From: Carnegiea gigantea
Taxonomy: Eukaryota > Streptophyta > Magnoliopsida > Caryophyllales > Cactaceae
Direction: 5' to 3'
DNA length: 64,000 bases
Assembly (NCBI GenBank): GCA_029747015.1
Contig: JAKOGI010000569.1
Coordinates: 380,501 to 444,500 of the forward strand
Under the pieces are notes generated by a model that did no database searches, was not told the origin of the DNA, and worked only from the letters and a program-made list of their open reading frames with translations. A program made the translations under genes and the position numbers. Position 1 is the first letter of the stretch. Each line of letters opens with the position of its first letter. This document shows positions 10,289-21,973 of the stretch, in pieces.

Positions 10289-13200
10289 TATAATAGCCCA
10301 ACCCTAAATCATTTTTATTTATTTAATTAAGCCATGTTATTCTTTTTTCTCATTTATTTATCTCATGTAATGATCCTGGTTGGGAGAATTTATTTTGGGG
10401 CCTACTTTGCAATTCGAGTTTCATTTACCGAAAATAATTTTTCGGAGAAATTGATATTAGGCCTCGATGATTATGATTTAAAAGATGAAATTATTTTTCA
10501 TAATATCACAATTAATTTCGAGCTATAATAATAAAATAAAAAATAAAAAAATTCAAGCGCACTCAGTTTGAGCTAGTTTTCGAACCCGAACTCGTTTAAG
10601 GCCAATTTTGGCCCACCAGACTTGACCCTATTTATTTATCTAATTACCATCATTAACCTTAATTATCATTAGCAAAAGCTGATTTTTGTGCTTAATTTTC
10701 AGCCAAGTAATTTTGTTTAAGTTCATTTTGTACCAAGCAATCATTCAAGACACTTTCTCTCTCCTCTTCTCTCCTCCTTCTCTCTACCCATGGCCAGTAG
10801 ACCCCCAGCCCCTATTGTGGTGTTTTTCAGCCACTTTTCGGCCAGCCTTCGGTAGGGAATTGCAACCTCCAACCACCTCCCTCCACCAGCTATCATCTTC
10901 CACCCTCAAAAACACTAAATATCATCCCCATCTCCACTTGTTTCAAGCTCAAAGTAAGTGACTTCAATCTTGTTGTTTGGATTTATGATTTTTGCTTCTT
11001 GTTTTGGTTATTTTAATGGTGGATTATATTGTTTTTATTGAATTAAGAATCATCTTGGTGATAGATCATGGTGGAGTTGAAGTTAGGGTTAGGGTTTTAT
11101 CTTAATCATGCAAGCTTCATGTTCAAGTGTTGGATTTTGATTGTTTTAAATGAGATTTTGTGATCTTTGGCATTGGTAATGAATATCAAGATGTTTATGC
11201 TGATTTATATAAGTTAAAGAATGATTTTAGTGGGTGGTTATGTGAAGAAAAGATTGCAAATATGTGGTTATTGAGCTGTCAACAGACCTGAAATAGGGGT
11301 CACTTCGGGAGAAAACTGGTATTGATTGGCACGTCCAAAATTCATGCTTTTTCGTGTAGTAATATCTGGAAGAGTTAGCTTTCAATAGGCTTTGAAATTA
11401 CTCAGTTTTGAGTTGTGCGGACAAAGTTATGACCAATTTACTGAGGACTACGCAGAATACATTGAAACTGGGAACAGTTTTAAACAGTGGAATTTATGAA
11501 ACAATTGGTATTGATTGGCTCATTGAAAATTTTTTATTTTTGGTGTCTGGATAGATCAATGAGTTATATTTCACATGCCTTTTGAATCACCTTAATCTGA
11601 GTTCTATGGAAAAAGTTATGGTCATTTTGCTACGACTGTGCAGATTGAACGGAAATTATGCACGTCTGTGTTCTACCCTAATTTTAGGGACCTTACTATG
11701 TGAATCATACTTTGTGTCCAAAATGAAAGTTTTAGTGAACATTATGAGCTTTTCATATTGGGTTTCACATCTTATTTTGAGATTAGGAGTGAAAGATATG
11801 GATTTTCTAATGCAGACCATCAAACGGTAACATGAGTGAATATAGAAATCGTGACATTTGGAAATATTTTCAGAAGTTTCGACATAATTATGGATAGTAC
11901 AAGGAAATTACAAAGTACAATGAGTTCAACAAGTTTGGTTATGTATAGAAGCTTACTTAGATTTGAAAACCGAGTTAAGTTAGCATGAAAATGAAATTTG
12001 GGAAGTGATCAGAATAACTCAAAATCAGTGCCCTTTGGACCAAGTTAGGGTGTTATATGAGCTTTTATGAACCTTACAGCACCCTTTATAGCATTAAACC
12101 ATTTGTCACCCATTTTAGAAGTATTAAACCTTCTATTATCCATTTCAGATGCATTGCACTCTTCATTATCCATTTCAGAAATATCAGAAACCCATATTTC
12201 ATTTATATCAATTAAAATCTTTTCATTATTTTCATTTGGTCTATTTTGCTTCAATTTGTTATATTCCAAGGTCAATAACCCTAACTGATTTATTATTCAG
12301 TTCATTTTGATTTAACTTGTCTTATATTGAATTATTGGAATTGTAGAAGTCTTTTTAAATAAATCAATTTCTATTGAAGTTACAAATTATGTCAGTGAAT
12401 GTGGTTTACTAACTACATTTACCTATAATTACATTTCTTTAGCAGAATCGAGGCCTAGTCTATCGTTTCCAATTTACATAAGTATTATCAAGTGAAACAT
12501 CATTTTAAAGACTTCAGGTACGCTCATTACCTATATATTTAGAAATCAGAGCGTATTTATCAACGTTATCATGTTTTGGTAAGTATATCAATGAATCAAT
12601 TTACATAGTGATTTATCAGTTAATTAGTGACCCCGTCAGTTATCATCTATAGGGCATTTGCCCTTCAGTTGCACGCGCGGCCTCAGGCCATGTTCCCAAT
12701 CGACTTGGCAGGTGTACGCCTATCCATAGATCGTAACAGTATCAAGGGGTTTACTATCAGATAATAACTAGCAATGCAGCTTTACCTCACCTCATTCGCT
12801 GTTTTAACTTAAAATAAATTGCAAATTAAGCCCAGCCAGTGTTTCAATGATGATTTAACAATTCAGGAATGCATATACTGAGCTTCGCCTCACAATTCGA
12901 AATGTTTTCATATTTTGTTTTAGGCAAATGTTCAGAGAATTGCCCTCAGGCTAACAAATCAGCTGAAGAGAATAAGTGAAACAAGCAAATTCGGATGGAT
13001 CAGAAGAAATGCAGTATATGCATACCTTCAAGCTGTATATTGAATTCTTCTGTGGATACAGATGTAGACTATATAGTAATTTATTTTACTATAGTTTATA
13101 AACCCTTCATTGGTTAACACTTGATGTGAGTGTATATGTTTGAGGTTATGCTTAGCTATATTATTTATAGCACTCATGTTTCAAGCCTTCCCCTTTTGGA

Positions 13201-13298
13201 TGGCGGTAATGCCCCTATCATTGGGTTGTCTAGATTTTAATTAAGGGATTATTAAGGAAAATACAAACAGTGAAACATGTTTAATTGAGGGCGTTACA
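10289..13298 (+). mobile_element. Chromovirus 3' LTR (plus strand)
   Basis: Starts TATAATAGCCCAAC after the polypurine tract (TG of the ancestral end probably decayed to TA) and ends GGGCGTTACA at 13298, a typical chromovirus LTR end. Inside are a CT-rich leader (about 10750-10800) followed by a proline/GC-rich stretch, and paired words such as GGGCATTTGCCC near 12650. An alternative end lies at 12058 (GGGTGTTATA). If that is right, 12059-13298 is a second LTR piece. The segment 12045-12290 reads unlike the rest and may be an insertion. No matching 5' LTR could be delimited. Confidence 0.6.
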
Positions 13299-13570
13299 AT
13301 CCCGCGGATGACTTGATAGTCTGTGCTAATTTAAGAGTCTGGAAGCTTAGACTTGGAAGTCTTAAGGGTGATTTGAGAGTCAAAATTATTTTATGACCTG
13401 GGAGTCTTTAGGAGTCAAAATTATTTTGCGACTTGAAAGTCTTCATCCTAAATGCTGATTTTGGGTTGCTCTTCTTGTAAAGCATTTTCCAATATGATCT
13501 TAATAGACAATAAATCATATTCTTCAGTGTCTTCTTCATCTATGTGATCTTTCCTTCCTTCCTTTGCAAG

Positions 13571-14726
13571 TTACAGGACTTGTCCTTTGAATGGCTTGCA
13601 TTTCTCTATGGGATGACTGATGATCCTATGATACTTGCAATATTTGGGATCATCAGTTCTTCGAATTTCTTCAAGATGCCCTGACTCTAGGAGTTCTATA
13701 AGCATTTTCTCGAGAAGTTTATGACGAATTTCTAGCGCATTAGACTCAGAATAAGGACATTCACTTTCTTTATAGGCTCTAAGCGTGGGGGCTTTACGTC
13801 TTGACGATGTCACTGATTCACCATCATCTATTCGTCTTCCATAGTAGCGATTCTAAGCTCCATATCATGAGCTCGTGTTGCTAATTCTTGGAAAGTCTTG
13901 GGCTTGTTTACTTACAAAGCATATAAGATGTTCCACTCCATTCCTTGAGCATACATCTCAATAGCAGAAGATTTAGGCAAGTGATCCTGACACTTTAAAG
14001 ATAGGGCACGCCAACGATTAATCTATTCCATGACTAGCTCCTCATCCCAGTGCCTATTGTTAGTCAACTCACTGATGCTAACCACACAGCGTATGCTATA
14101 GAAGTGATTCAACAATTCATTTTCCATTTGCACCAGCTATCAATGGATGCAGATACAAGGTCTGCGCACCAGTCAAATGTAAGACCTTTAAGAGATCGCA
14201 CGAATTGCTTTACTAAGAGATCGCCACTTATTCCAGCGTTATTGCAAGTCTCGATGAAGTGCGCTATATGCTACTTCGGGTTCCCTTTGCCATCAAATTG
14301 ATAAAATTTTGGAGGTTGGAATCCCTAAGGCATCTGCAGTGCATCAATCCTTTTCGTATAAGGCTTGCTGTAACTATGAGTTCTATGAGAACATCCTTGC
14401 AGATGGGTCTTTACCACATCCGCTATCAAGTTTTAAATTTACTTAATTGACATTGAATTCAAGGTTTAATCATTCTTTGGATTGGGCTCATCGTCATACT
14501 CCTTGCTGCGATTTGACTCTTTGCCAGAAGCTTCATCGCCTGAGCCTTTATTTGAGGCTTCAGATGACCGTTTTTTCACCTTCTTTTTCGAATTAGCAAT
14601 CTGCTTATTTTGACGCTTAATTTGAGCATCCTTTTCTTCACTCTCCTTAGAGAGTCTTTCTAGAGTTGCCTTCATGTTGGCCAATTCTTCCTCTAAGGTG
14701 ATAGCATTCGTCACCATGACTGGCAT
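13571..14726 (-). pseudogene. Tat-like Ty3/gypsy gag, broken
   Basis: On the minus strand the N-terminal frame (14726-14466) reads TLEEELANMKATLERLSKE, a short coiled coil followed by a Lys/Ser/Glu-rich stretch, as in a gag family common in dicots. The middle (about 14130-13815) is recognisable across stops: INRWRALSLKCQDHLPK, EMYAQGMEWNILYAL, FQELATRAHDMELRIATMED. The C-terminal frame (13813-13571) has CKYHRIISHPIEKC, close to a CCHC knuckle. Gag packages element RNA. No pol follows: the remnant stops about 270 bp before the chromovirus LTR end at 13298. That 13299-13570 gap is full of GACTTGGAAGTC-like words and has no gene. Confidence 0.65.
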
Positions 14727-15272
14727 GATGATAGTGCCAGAAGATTCAACTTTAACTTGCGAGGAAAGTGAATCCCTTGGAGATGTTGGTGAAGAATCGC
14801 TACTACCAAAGTCATCATTCTCCTCATCGAAAGGTTACAAGACATTACTGGTGTGCACATGGAATTTATCCAGTTCACAAGGTAGAGTCTTCCTTATATT
14901 AAAGACAGCAAAAGGTTTTAATTTCAAATAAGTGAGAAAAGCAGTTTGATTAACTCCATCAACCAGCAAGTTGGAGCCAAAATTTTGAGTATTGCGTGAC
15001 TGCAAAGTTCGAGTCATAACTTATTGTTTTGGGTTGATGGAGGCACCAACTTTGGTAATGCTCCTAGTAATCACTTTAGTGCTTCAATTGCGAGATGTAA
15101 TAATAGCCTTTGCGAATCCTTCAGATGTAGATCCGATAACTTCTTTCTTCGAAGATTGAAGGATGGCATTTTCGGGAGTCATGTCTTCTTCAAAGGAATA
15201 TAGAACTCATTTGCTTGGAGAAAGAGATGAGAGGCAGAGATGTCCCATCAAGCGTGCCAAAATTTGTAAATA
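14727..15272 (-). other. Leader and primer-site region of the Tat-like element
   Basis: Lies between the gag remnant and the LTR on the minus strand. It holds weak N-terminal coding traces (about 15017-14835) and, next to the LTR, TTTTGGCACGCTTGATGGGA (minus strand, about 15245-15265), placed like the primer-binding region of Ty3/gypsy elements of this kind. I cannot name the primer tRNA. Confidence 0.45.
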
Positions 15273-15907
15273 CAAATTTTGAACCTTAATAAATTAAGCA
15301 AGAAATTGAGTAACAAGTTGAATTTTTGTATTTATATCAAAGAAGATGAGGGTACAATCTCTGTGTATTTATTACAAGTAAACAAATAAAAGTCCTTGGA
15401 TTTGATCTCCAATTTGTACTTGAAAAAGGGTCAATTGACTTAAATCTCGATAAAGTTGATTCATTTGACTTCCTTTCAATGAACTTTAATGAATTTGATC
15501 TTGAGGGAGGGCCTAATAGGCTTCATCTCAATCAAAATGAGTTTTTTTTTATCTTTGATGGTAGACGGCACGTGCTTTGATTATGGTTGAGTCTTCAAAA
15601 TGCCTTTAGAGTGAATGAATCTTTCATCCCTTCAGTATTTGATCTTTGATGGTAGTGCTCTATTTATAGGGAAAGAATACCAATCCCTTTACTACGATTT
15701 GCGACTTATTTGCCTTCTTAGACCGTTAATTGGGCCTTTGACTTGTTAGTCTATTTGACAAGTGATTTAATAGTCAATTTGCCCATTGACTTGGTAGTCA
15801 TCTGAGTCAAGATTGGTAGTCAATTTGACCCAATTTATTTAAATAAATTAAACTAATTAATGAGCTAATCCAAATAATCAATTTGTACTTAATTTCTAGC
15901 ATGACAC
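15273..15907 (-). mobile_element. 5' LTR of the Tat-like element
   Basis: Minus-strand LTR, approximately bounded by TGTGTCATGCTAG at its start (15907) and TTTACA next to the leader. A TATAAATA box lies at 15661-15668 on the minus strand and the transcribed part follows toward lower coordinates. The upstream half is crowded with TTGACTACC/GGTAGTCA-like words at about 15740-15825. Ends are inferred, not confirmed by a second LTR. Confidence 0.55.
15661..15668 (-). promoter_or_regulatory. TATA box of the Tat-like LTR
   Basis: TATAAATA on the minus strand with GAGC following, placed about 390 bp before the LTR end, as expected for an LTR core promoter. Confidence 0.5.
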
Positions 15908-16024
15908 ATGTTATTAAATTTTTAGTGCCTATAATTCCTACTCTTACTTCAAAGTTATTAAAATGGAATGAAATTATTATACCTCAATAATTTATTATTC
16001 AAAAGACTAAGCCACCAAGAAATG

Positions 16025-16690
16025 TTACTCAGTACCGTTATCTGTTCTGATCATAGTAATTTTTTTTTTTTGAAACTGAGTTAATACCATTTGGAAGAAC
16101 TGAATCACAGCTATAACAACCTGTGCTTTATCTTGTAAAAGTTGTGTCCAAGTAGCTATGCTAAAATCATCAACCAAAGTAAGAAAATAGCACACACTAG
16201 AAATATTAGCTACTTCATATGGTCCCTTAAGATCCATGTGAACAAGTTGGAATGGAAATTCAGTAGCAACGATGCTCTTATTGAATCATAATATGCAAAA
16301 TTTTGTCATAGTACGAGTCTCACAAGTGAAAGAACTGCTCAAAAACTTCTTACAACAAAGTTGTATCCTGGACAAAGAAGAATGTCCTAATCTAGCATGT
16401 CGAAGATCAAGGTTTATCATAGCACAGGCTAAGCTATTTAAGGGAAATGTGAAGAGCTTGGCTTGGAATCTACTTTGTGAAAAGCTCCTGTGGAGTTTTC
16501 ACTTTTAGCAGTAAAAAGAGCAATGTTATTATTTCCACCAGTAGGTGTGGGATATAAGACATAATGTCTATCATTTTCAAGTACCATGGCCACAGTCAAC
16601 CTAGTTGTAAGATCCTGAAAGAAATGTTTATAAGGGAAAAGGGTGATGTAAAGGTTGTGATTTCTGAGAAATTTATTCACAGACAAAAGG
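16025..16690 (-). pseudogene. Ty1/copia pre-integrase and integrase fragment
   Basis: Minus-strand frames carry a copia integrase. The upstream piece (16686-16438) reads LTTRLTVAMVLENDRHYVLYP then NNIALFTAKSENSTGAFHKV, the linker between protease and integrase. Between the frames HARLGHSS marks the zinc-binding His residues. The last frame (16237-16025) is the core start: MDLKGPYEVANISSVCYFLTLVDDF with the first catalytic Asp, ending at RTDNGTE with the second. Homology stops abruptly near 16020, before the catalytic Glu. RT and RNase H are absent, so the element is 3'-truncated. Confidence 0.8.
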
Positions 16691-17149
16691 TTATATTTGA
16701 AACTTCTTGCTTAAGGTTTAAGGTAACAGTCAATGGAATTTGGCCTATTTGTTTAACAAGTCTTAAGGTTCCATATGGGAAAGTGAGTTGTATGGGATGA
16801 GACAAAGTGGATTTATATGTCAATAAAGAAGGATCAAAAGTCATATGATTAGAAGCTTATGTTTCTACAATCAACTAGAGCCACTATTGTTATTTATCAC
16901 AACACAATAAGTACTAAAATGAGAGCTGTAAGGAGAACTACCTGCAGAGCATAATGATTCAAGTGTTTTAATGACTGTTCTGTAATATATTGCTTATTTT
17001 TCATCAATTCATCATCTCCTATGCAAGAGCATTAATCAGATTTGTATCCATCTGATTCTCACTGCCATTCTCTATGATATTTCCAATAGCATTAAGATGT
17101 TTCTCTCATGTTGAAGCAAAATCCATGCTAGAACCTAGCACATTTGTAG

Positions 17150-18121
17150 CCATTTTTTTAGGTTTCTTTATCTTTTGGGAATCCTTGAGTCTTTCATACC
17201 AATTAGTGTACCCGACTAACTTAAAGCATTAGTCACTGTGTTACTTGTCTCCTCGACAATGATGACAAAATCTTGTGCTCTTTGCTTTCTTGTTGTCTCT
17301 TCTATTCCTCAGAACTCCTCGAGCAAGAAAGGCATTGGATCCTACCTTAACTTCATTAGTCATATGACTTCTAGCAACATTGGCCACAATTTCTCTAGTA
17401 ACACCAATACTTCCTATCACTTGCCTTTGTTTTTCGACTTGTTGAATCATAAAATAAACCTTATTAAAGTATGGCAAGGGTTCCAGCAACAAGATCCAAT
17501 CTTAAATTGCATCACAGCTATCATTTAATCTCATTATGAAATGCATCAATATCTATCACTATTCTAGTTCAATAGTTTTCTTAATGGTAGCATAAGCAGG
17601 GTTAAAATTGCAATAAGGCGTTCAATCACAAACTGAACTTCACTTAAATCACTCACTTTATCCCATAATCTCTTCAATTTGGTAAAATAGACAACGACAC
17701 TATAATTTCCTTAGTACAAATTTAAAATTTCCTTATGTGTTGGTAAAGAAGTGGTCCATTACTTTAACCAAATCTTTCAAACAATTCATTCCAAAGTTTA
17801 ATAGAATTTGCATACAAGAATACATAAGCCAAATCAACAAAAATTGAATTGAGAAGCCAACTCACCACCATATTGTTGCACTGAATCCATTGCTAAACAT
17901 TTGGTGAATTTAAATCTAGTTTAGGAAAACTCCGTTGAAGAATCCAAGTTTTCCTTTAAGGCGATCTTCGCTATTCTAGTCCATCGCTAAAAATTGGCAT
18001 CATTCATCTTGTTGTTCGCCAATTGCGTAGCAAGATGATTTGAACTTTGCAAGAACAATGAATCATTGTTGTAATTCTTAGAGTTTTATTGCAATTCTTC
18101 ATTGTTGAGGATTGTAGACAT
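17150..18121 (-). pseudogene. Ty1/copia gag remnant (short-LTR element)
   Basis: Starts at an ATG at 18121 (MSTILNNEELQ) about 190 bp after the primer-binding site, with stops and shifts soon after. The frame at 17492-17241 reads LPYFNKVYFMIQQVEKQRQV, a copia gag block. A zinc knuckle remnant FCHHCRGDK, stop, HSD, stop, CFKLVGY continues to about 17190, where two codons have become stops. Gag would package the element RNA. The 460 bp between this and the integrase fragment should hold protease, but no DSG motif could be read. Confidence 0.7.
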
Positions 18122-18310
18122 TTTAGAAGCAAATGCAAAATCGTTATCTCTGAAATCTTATAGAAGTTGGCTGGATTAATTGATGAAACAAGCCAATTAA
18201 TCGAAAAAACAAGGGAAAAAAAACAAAAATTATGGTGAGTTTGATTGATTGTTGAAGAAAACAATCAATCGAAGACAAAGAAACTAGGAAAGCAAGATTT
18301 CAAAGAGCCT

Positions 18311-18322
18311 GCTCTGATACCA
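18311..18322 (-). other. Primer-binding site (tRNA-Met)
   Basis: TGGTATCAGAGC on the minus strand, the plant initiator tRNA-Met complement used by most Ty1/copia elements. It follows the LTR end by a few bases and precedes the gag ATG on the same strand. Confidence 0.9.
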
Positions 18323-18561
18323 TATAAAAGAGAGGAGAATTGATGGAGAGAAGTTTTAGAGAAAATCTCTATTAATGAGATGCATATACAAGCTTCATCA
18401 GTAGCTAAAGAGTTTAAAAGCTGAATGTATTGAATCCTAATATTGGATGCTTAAAGCAGCTAATCATCTAAGCAACATAATGATATTGTGCAAACAACCT
18501 TGCTGAGTTGGCATGGGAAGTAACTAACTCACTAACTAACTCAATAACTCTAACAACAACA
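18323..18561 (-). mobile_element. Short 5' LTR of the minus-strand copia
   Basis: About 240 bp, from TGTTGTTGTTAGAG (minus strand, start at 18561) to the primer-binding site. The short LTR fits a compact copia lineage rather than SIRE. The 3' terminal CA is not clear. The second LTR is gone with the truncated 3' part. Confidence 0.65.
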
Positions 18562-20900
18562 GTTGAAAATAGTAAGGAATAGTCAAATTAGAAAAGTTCG
18601 AGAGAACCATCAAGATGTTATCAACCCAAAATATCATCAGTATTTAGCTACTGTAGAATTTTACCTTCAATGAACTCGCGCTCTATGTAAGTAGTCTCAT
18701 AGATATGAAATGAGTTCTCTTGTGGATAGCTATCATAGTACAATGTAGCATAAAAAGTAGGGTGTCCAATTGTTACTAGCCAAAGAAGGCTTTCTATTAG
18801 CTTCTATATGCCTAAACTTGGTATCTGATAGGGATTAGTGTTGATGATTAAGTGTTGGGATAATATCTAAGAAATGGTCATAGAGTTTTGGGAAAAGGGA
18901 AATTAAAAGGAACAAAATCAATTATCAAGTTAGTAACCTAAAATGTTTAAAGTAATTCATCATGTTAAAAATATATTTTGAGAAGTGCTCACTCAAGTAT
19001 TTACAGTACCCTTGTACTATGTCAGAAGTGATGAAAATTAAATATGCACAAAAAATTTATTAATAGTATTAGATCTTATATACTCTCCCTATAAGCGGTT
19101 ATAAGATTCACTGTGGACAAGAATTGATTTCTCTCAAATAATGGTAACATGTGAGCTTGACTGACTAAGAAACTCTACTGATTTAAGTCAGCTAATCCTA
19201 GCATCAAGAAAAAAATAAAAGATAGAATTGACATGTAATATTCAGTGTTATCATTGTGACAGTAAGTACTATTGCGGGGCAAAAGGATGGAGGTTTAGAA
19301 ATCTACAGTGGTAGCAGGAAAATGAATAGCTTGGGGTGAGGAGTTCATATTACTCAATGATATGACAGATCTATTTTAGTGTGTCGAACTCTCTTTGGGA
19401 CATATCCATAAGGAATAATGAGTCATTGGTAGGAAATCAACTTAGACATATTTTAAGGTTATTTTTAAACCTCAATACAGTCATCCTAAATATTTAGGTG
19501 AGCAACAAAATTAGCAGAGGTTTAATTCTTTTGACAGAAATGCATAACAAAGTCTTAGCCATACTAAGGAAAATTTGGTCACTCTATTGATAACAAGTTA
19601 TCACATTGTCGTTTGAGGAGTCCCTAAATATGTACAAAACGTATACCTACAAAATTGCTAAAAAAGAATTTTGTTATGGTGGTATGGTAATGTCGAAGAA
19701 GGGATCTAAGTGAGTTCACAAATGGAAGTAGGTGTTGGTATAATGCACTAGGAAGTCTTGTGTAACTTTTTTGCAAAAGACCCAGCTGGGCAAATTAGCC
19801 AGTGAGAAACTACTTCTTTAAAGCTAAAAAAGGGCGCAAGTGTGACTGCAATTTTGATATTACCTTTTAGGAATAAGAGAATTACCCTGATAATGAGGTG
19901 TATAAGAATAGGATGGGCTGTGATGTATAGGATAAAGAGTTTGCAGCTTTAGACAGTCCGACAATATAGAAGTCATTCCATGGATAGTGCCAAGTGCAGC
20001 GTATCTGATTTGTGAATACCTGATGGTTATGCACTGAGAATAATTTTGAGGCATACATTCTTATGGCTTACTAGGTGGGAATAACATGGATTAGCAAGGG
20101 CCTTATGTACGTCATCATCTATGGTGGATTTTATTTGAGATTAAAGAAGATGGATGGAACTCATTAAGAGCTATGACATCTAAAAATCCAATACACCCAG
20201 ACAAAGTGAGTATGAGTGTCCAATTTGTCATCTAATGGGAACTTAATTATTTTCAAGGAATTAAAACTTGGGTATGGATAACGTGATATCTACAAAAGAC
20301 AAGTGAACGTTAATGCCTCTTTTAGTCTTAACATGTAAGGTAAGACACATCTATGGAATGAGACGATTAGAGAACTAAGGAATCGTAGAACTCAATAATA
20401 GATCCTGCATGTTATAAAGATAGATTTGAGGAATGTAGTTATAATGAGAATTCAGAACATGATATAGTCATTTCGGATGGTATACGAACAACTGGAATTC
20501 AAAAAATGCTCTTAGAATGATTTTGTGTAGAAGAAAAATGTCTAGTGTCTTAGTTCACCTTATCTTTATATAGTCTTTGAATCATTATATGACCGTATGA
20601 ATAAACTTGGTAATTCTTCAAACTAGGCAGATTCGGTGTTGTCTAGATTTCAACGACATTGGCTTTAGCTTTAAAACTTGTGAATAGCTCTTGGAGAAAA
20701 TCTCAATTTTACCATTAGAAATCTTTACTTGGCAATTGATCTTCATTATACCGTTGTACTAGATCTTGTATCGATTGAAACACATTAGACAAGATCTAGA
20801 ATATTCAAATTATGCTACTAAAGTCTATTTCAAAGACTTTGACTAGATTTGAGATTTACAACCCGCATAAATAAATATGGATGAGATCTTTGCTTAGTTG
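18562..20900. other. Unassigned AT-rich DNA
   Basis: About 2.3 kb with no frame longer than 64 codons and no protein motif I can name. It and 33170-34669 were continuous before the solo LTR and SIRE copy 1 arrived, so they should be searched as one joined sequence. Possibly an old retrotransposon, but I cannot support that. Confidence 0.4.
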
Positions 20901-20905
20901 TTGCT
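20901..20905. repeat. Target-site duplication, left copy
   Basis: TTGCT, identical to 33165-33169. The two copies flank an LTR with TG/CA ends that is split by SIRE copy 1. Confidence 0.75.
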
Positions 20906-21973
20906 TGACCACTGCTGCAAGCGCACGGTGGCATTGCAGCAATCAAGGTCGATCCCACAGAGACTAGGTTGATCTATTGGGCTATATCTCCTCAAGATAT
21001 GCTAAGCAAAATTCTAATTCAAATGGTTTTGATTAACAACTATAAACAAACTTTTCTAAATCAAATATGGGAAAAATGCCTAGGAATTTTTGTAGTTATG
21101 AAAGGGAATTGAATCAAAATGATAAACATGTGCCTTTTTTCTAGTTGGTTAATTTCGATGAATTGCAATCCATAAAGAAATTCAGTCTATTCTTTCGAAA
21201 TCAACTAAATTTGCCTAAACTAAGCAAATGTCGCTCTTTCAAGCTAATTTGATGTAATCCAAGTTTAATATTTTTGATTACTTAATTCAAGTCCTCCCAA
21301 CTTGACAATCTCTCTTTTGAGACAATGCAATAATAGGTTCTAACAAGTGGTCTAACAACCAAATGTCACCTTTTAGTTTTTCACTCGATTGTTTCAAATA
21401 AGCAAGCAAATTTTGGCCCAAAATCAAGTCACAACATATCAAATACTTGATAGAACAAAATTAAACCAATCATGAAAATAAGCACAATTGAATAAACTCA
21501 AATATAATCCAATACACTTCCAAAAACTACTAAACCCCTAGACAAAAGTAAACTACTCACACATGATCAAAGATTAAACAACTAACTACTCTAAAATGAT
21601 AAATCTGAAGAGGAAGGAGAAGAGAAGAGGGAAGAAATGCTCAGCCAAAAATCAATCTTAAACCGTCGTGCAAACTCGGGATGAAATCCTTGCAAGTCTT
21701 CACTTCAACTCTATCTCACTTTCTGTAATCTAAACTAACCCTAATGTACTTGAAGAGAGGAAAGGAGTATAAGATAAGATGATGGGGTGTGTTTTCTGTT
21801 GCTGAGGGACGCCCTATTTATAGAAAAACTCGATTGTTCTCAGCCACACGATGAGGGAAAATGAACAGGCTCGCTGTTATATGCTCATCACGGTCCATGG
21901 CATCCATCATAGGCTAACCGTGCTATTGGCTGGAACTCAATTCTTCTGCTCTTTTTCTCTTCCACAGGCATAG
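20906..21973 (-). mobile_element. Solo LTR, 3' portion (Ty3/gypsy type)
   Basis: On the minus strand the whole LTR runs from TGATAAGTGC at 33164 to GCAGTGGTCA at 20906, with SIRE copy 1 inside it. The joined length is about 1.28 kb. A TATAAATA box sits at 21815-21822 (minus) and the 3' end holds the GTGGGATCGACCTTGATTGC-type sequence common near the ends of Tat/Athila-like LTRs. No primer site or internal region borders it and a perfect duplication flanks it, so it is a solo LTR left by recombination. Another TTGCT occurs at 20890-20894, but the chosen end gives canonical TG/CA termini. Confidence 0.75.
21815..21822 (-). promoter_or_regulatory. TATA box of the solo LTR
   Basis: TATAAATA on the minus strand, about 370 bp of LTR downstream of its 5' end once SIRE copy 1 is removed. 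Confidence 0.5.

Noticed and set aside
19860..20054. 64-codon minus-strand frame
   Set aside because: No recognisable domain, no neighbour on the same strand, and it sits in an unassigned AT-rich stretch.
20890..20894. Alternative target duplication TTGCT for the solo LTR
   Set aside because: It would give an LTR ending ..CAACTA. The copy at 20901-20905 gives the standard TG/CA ends.
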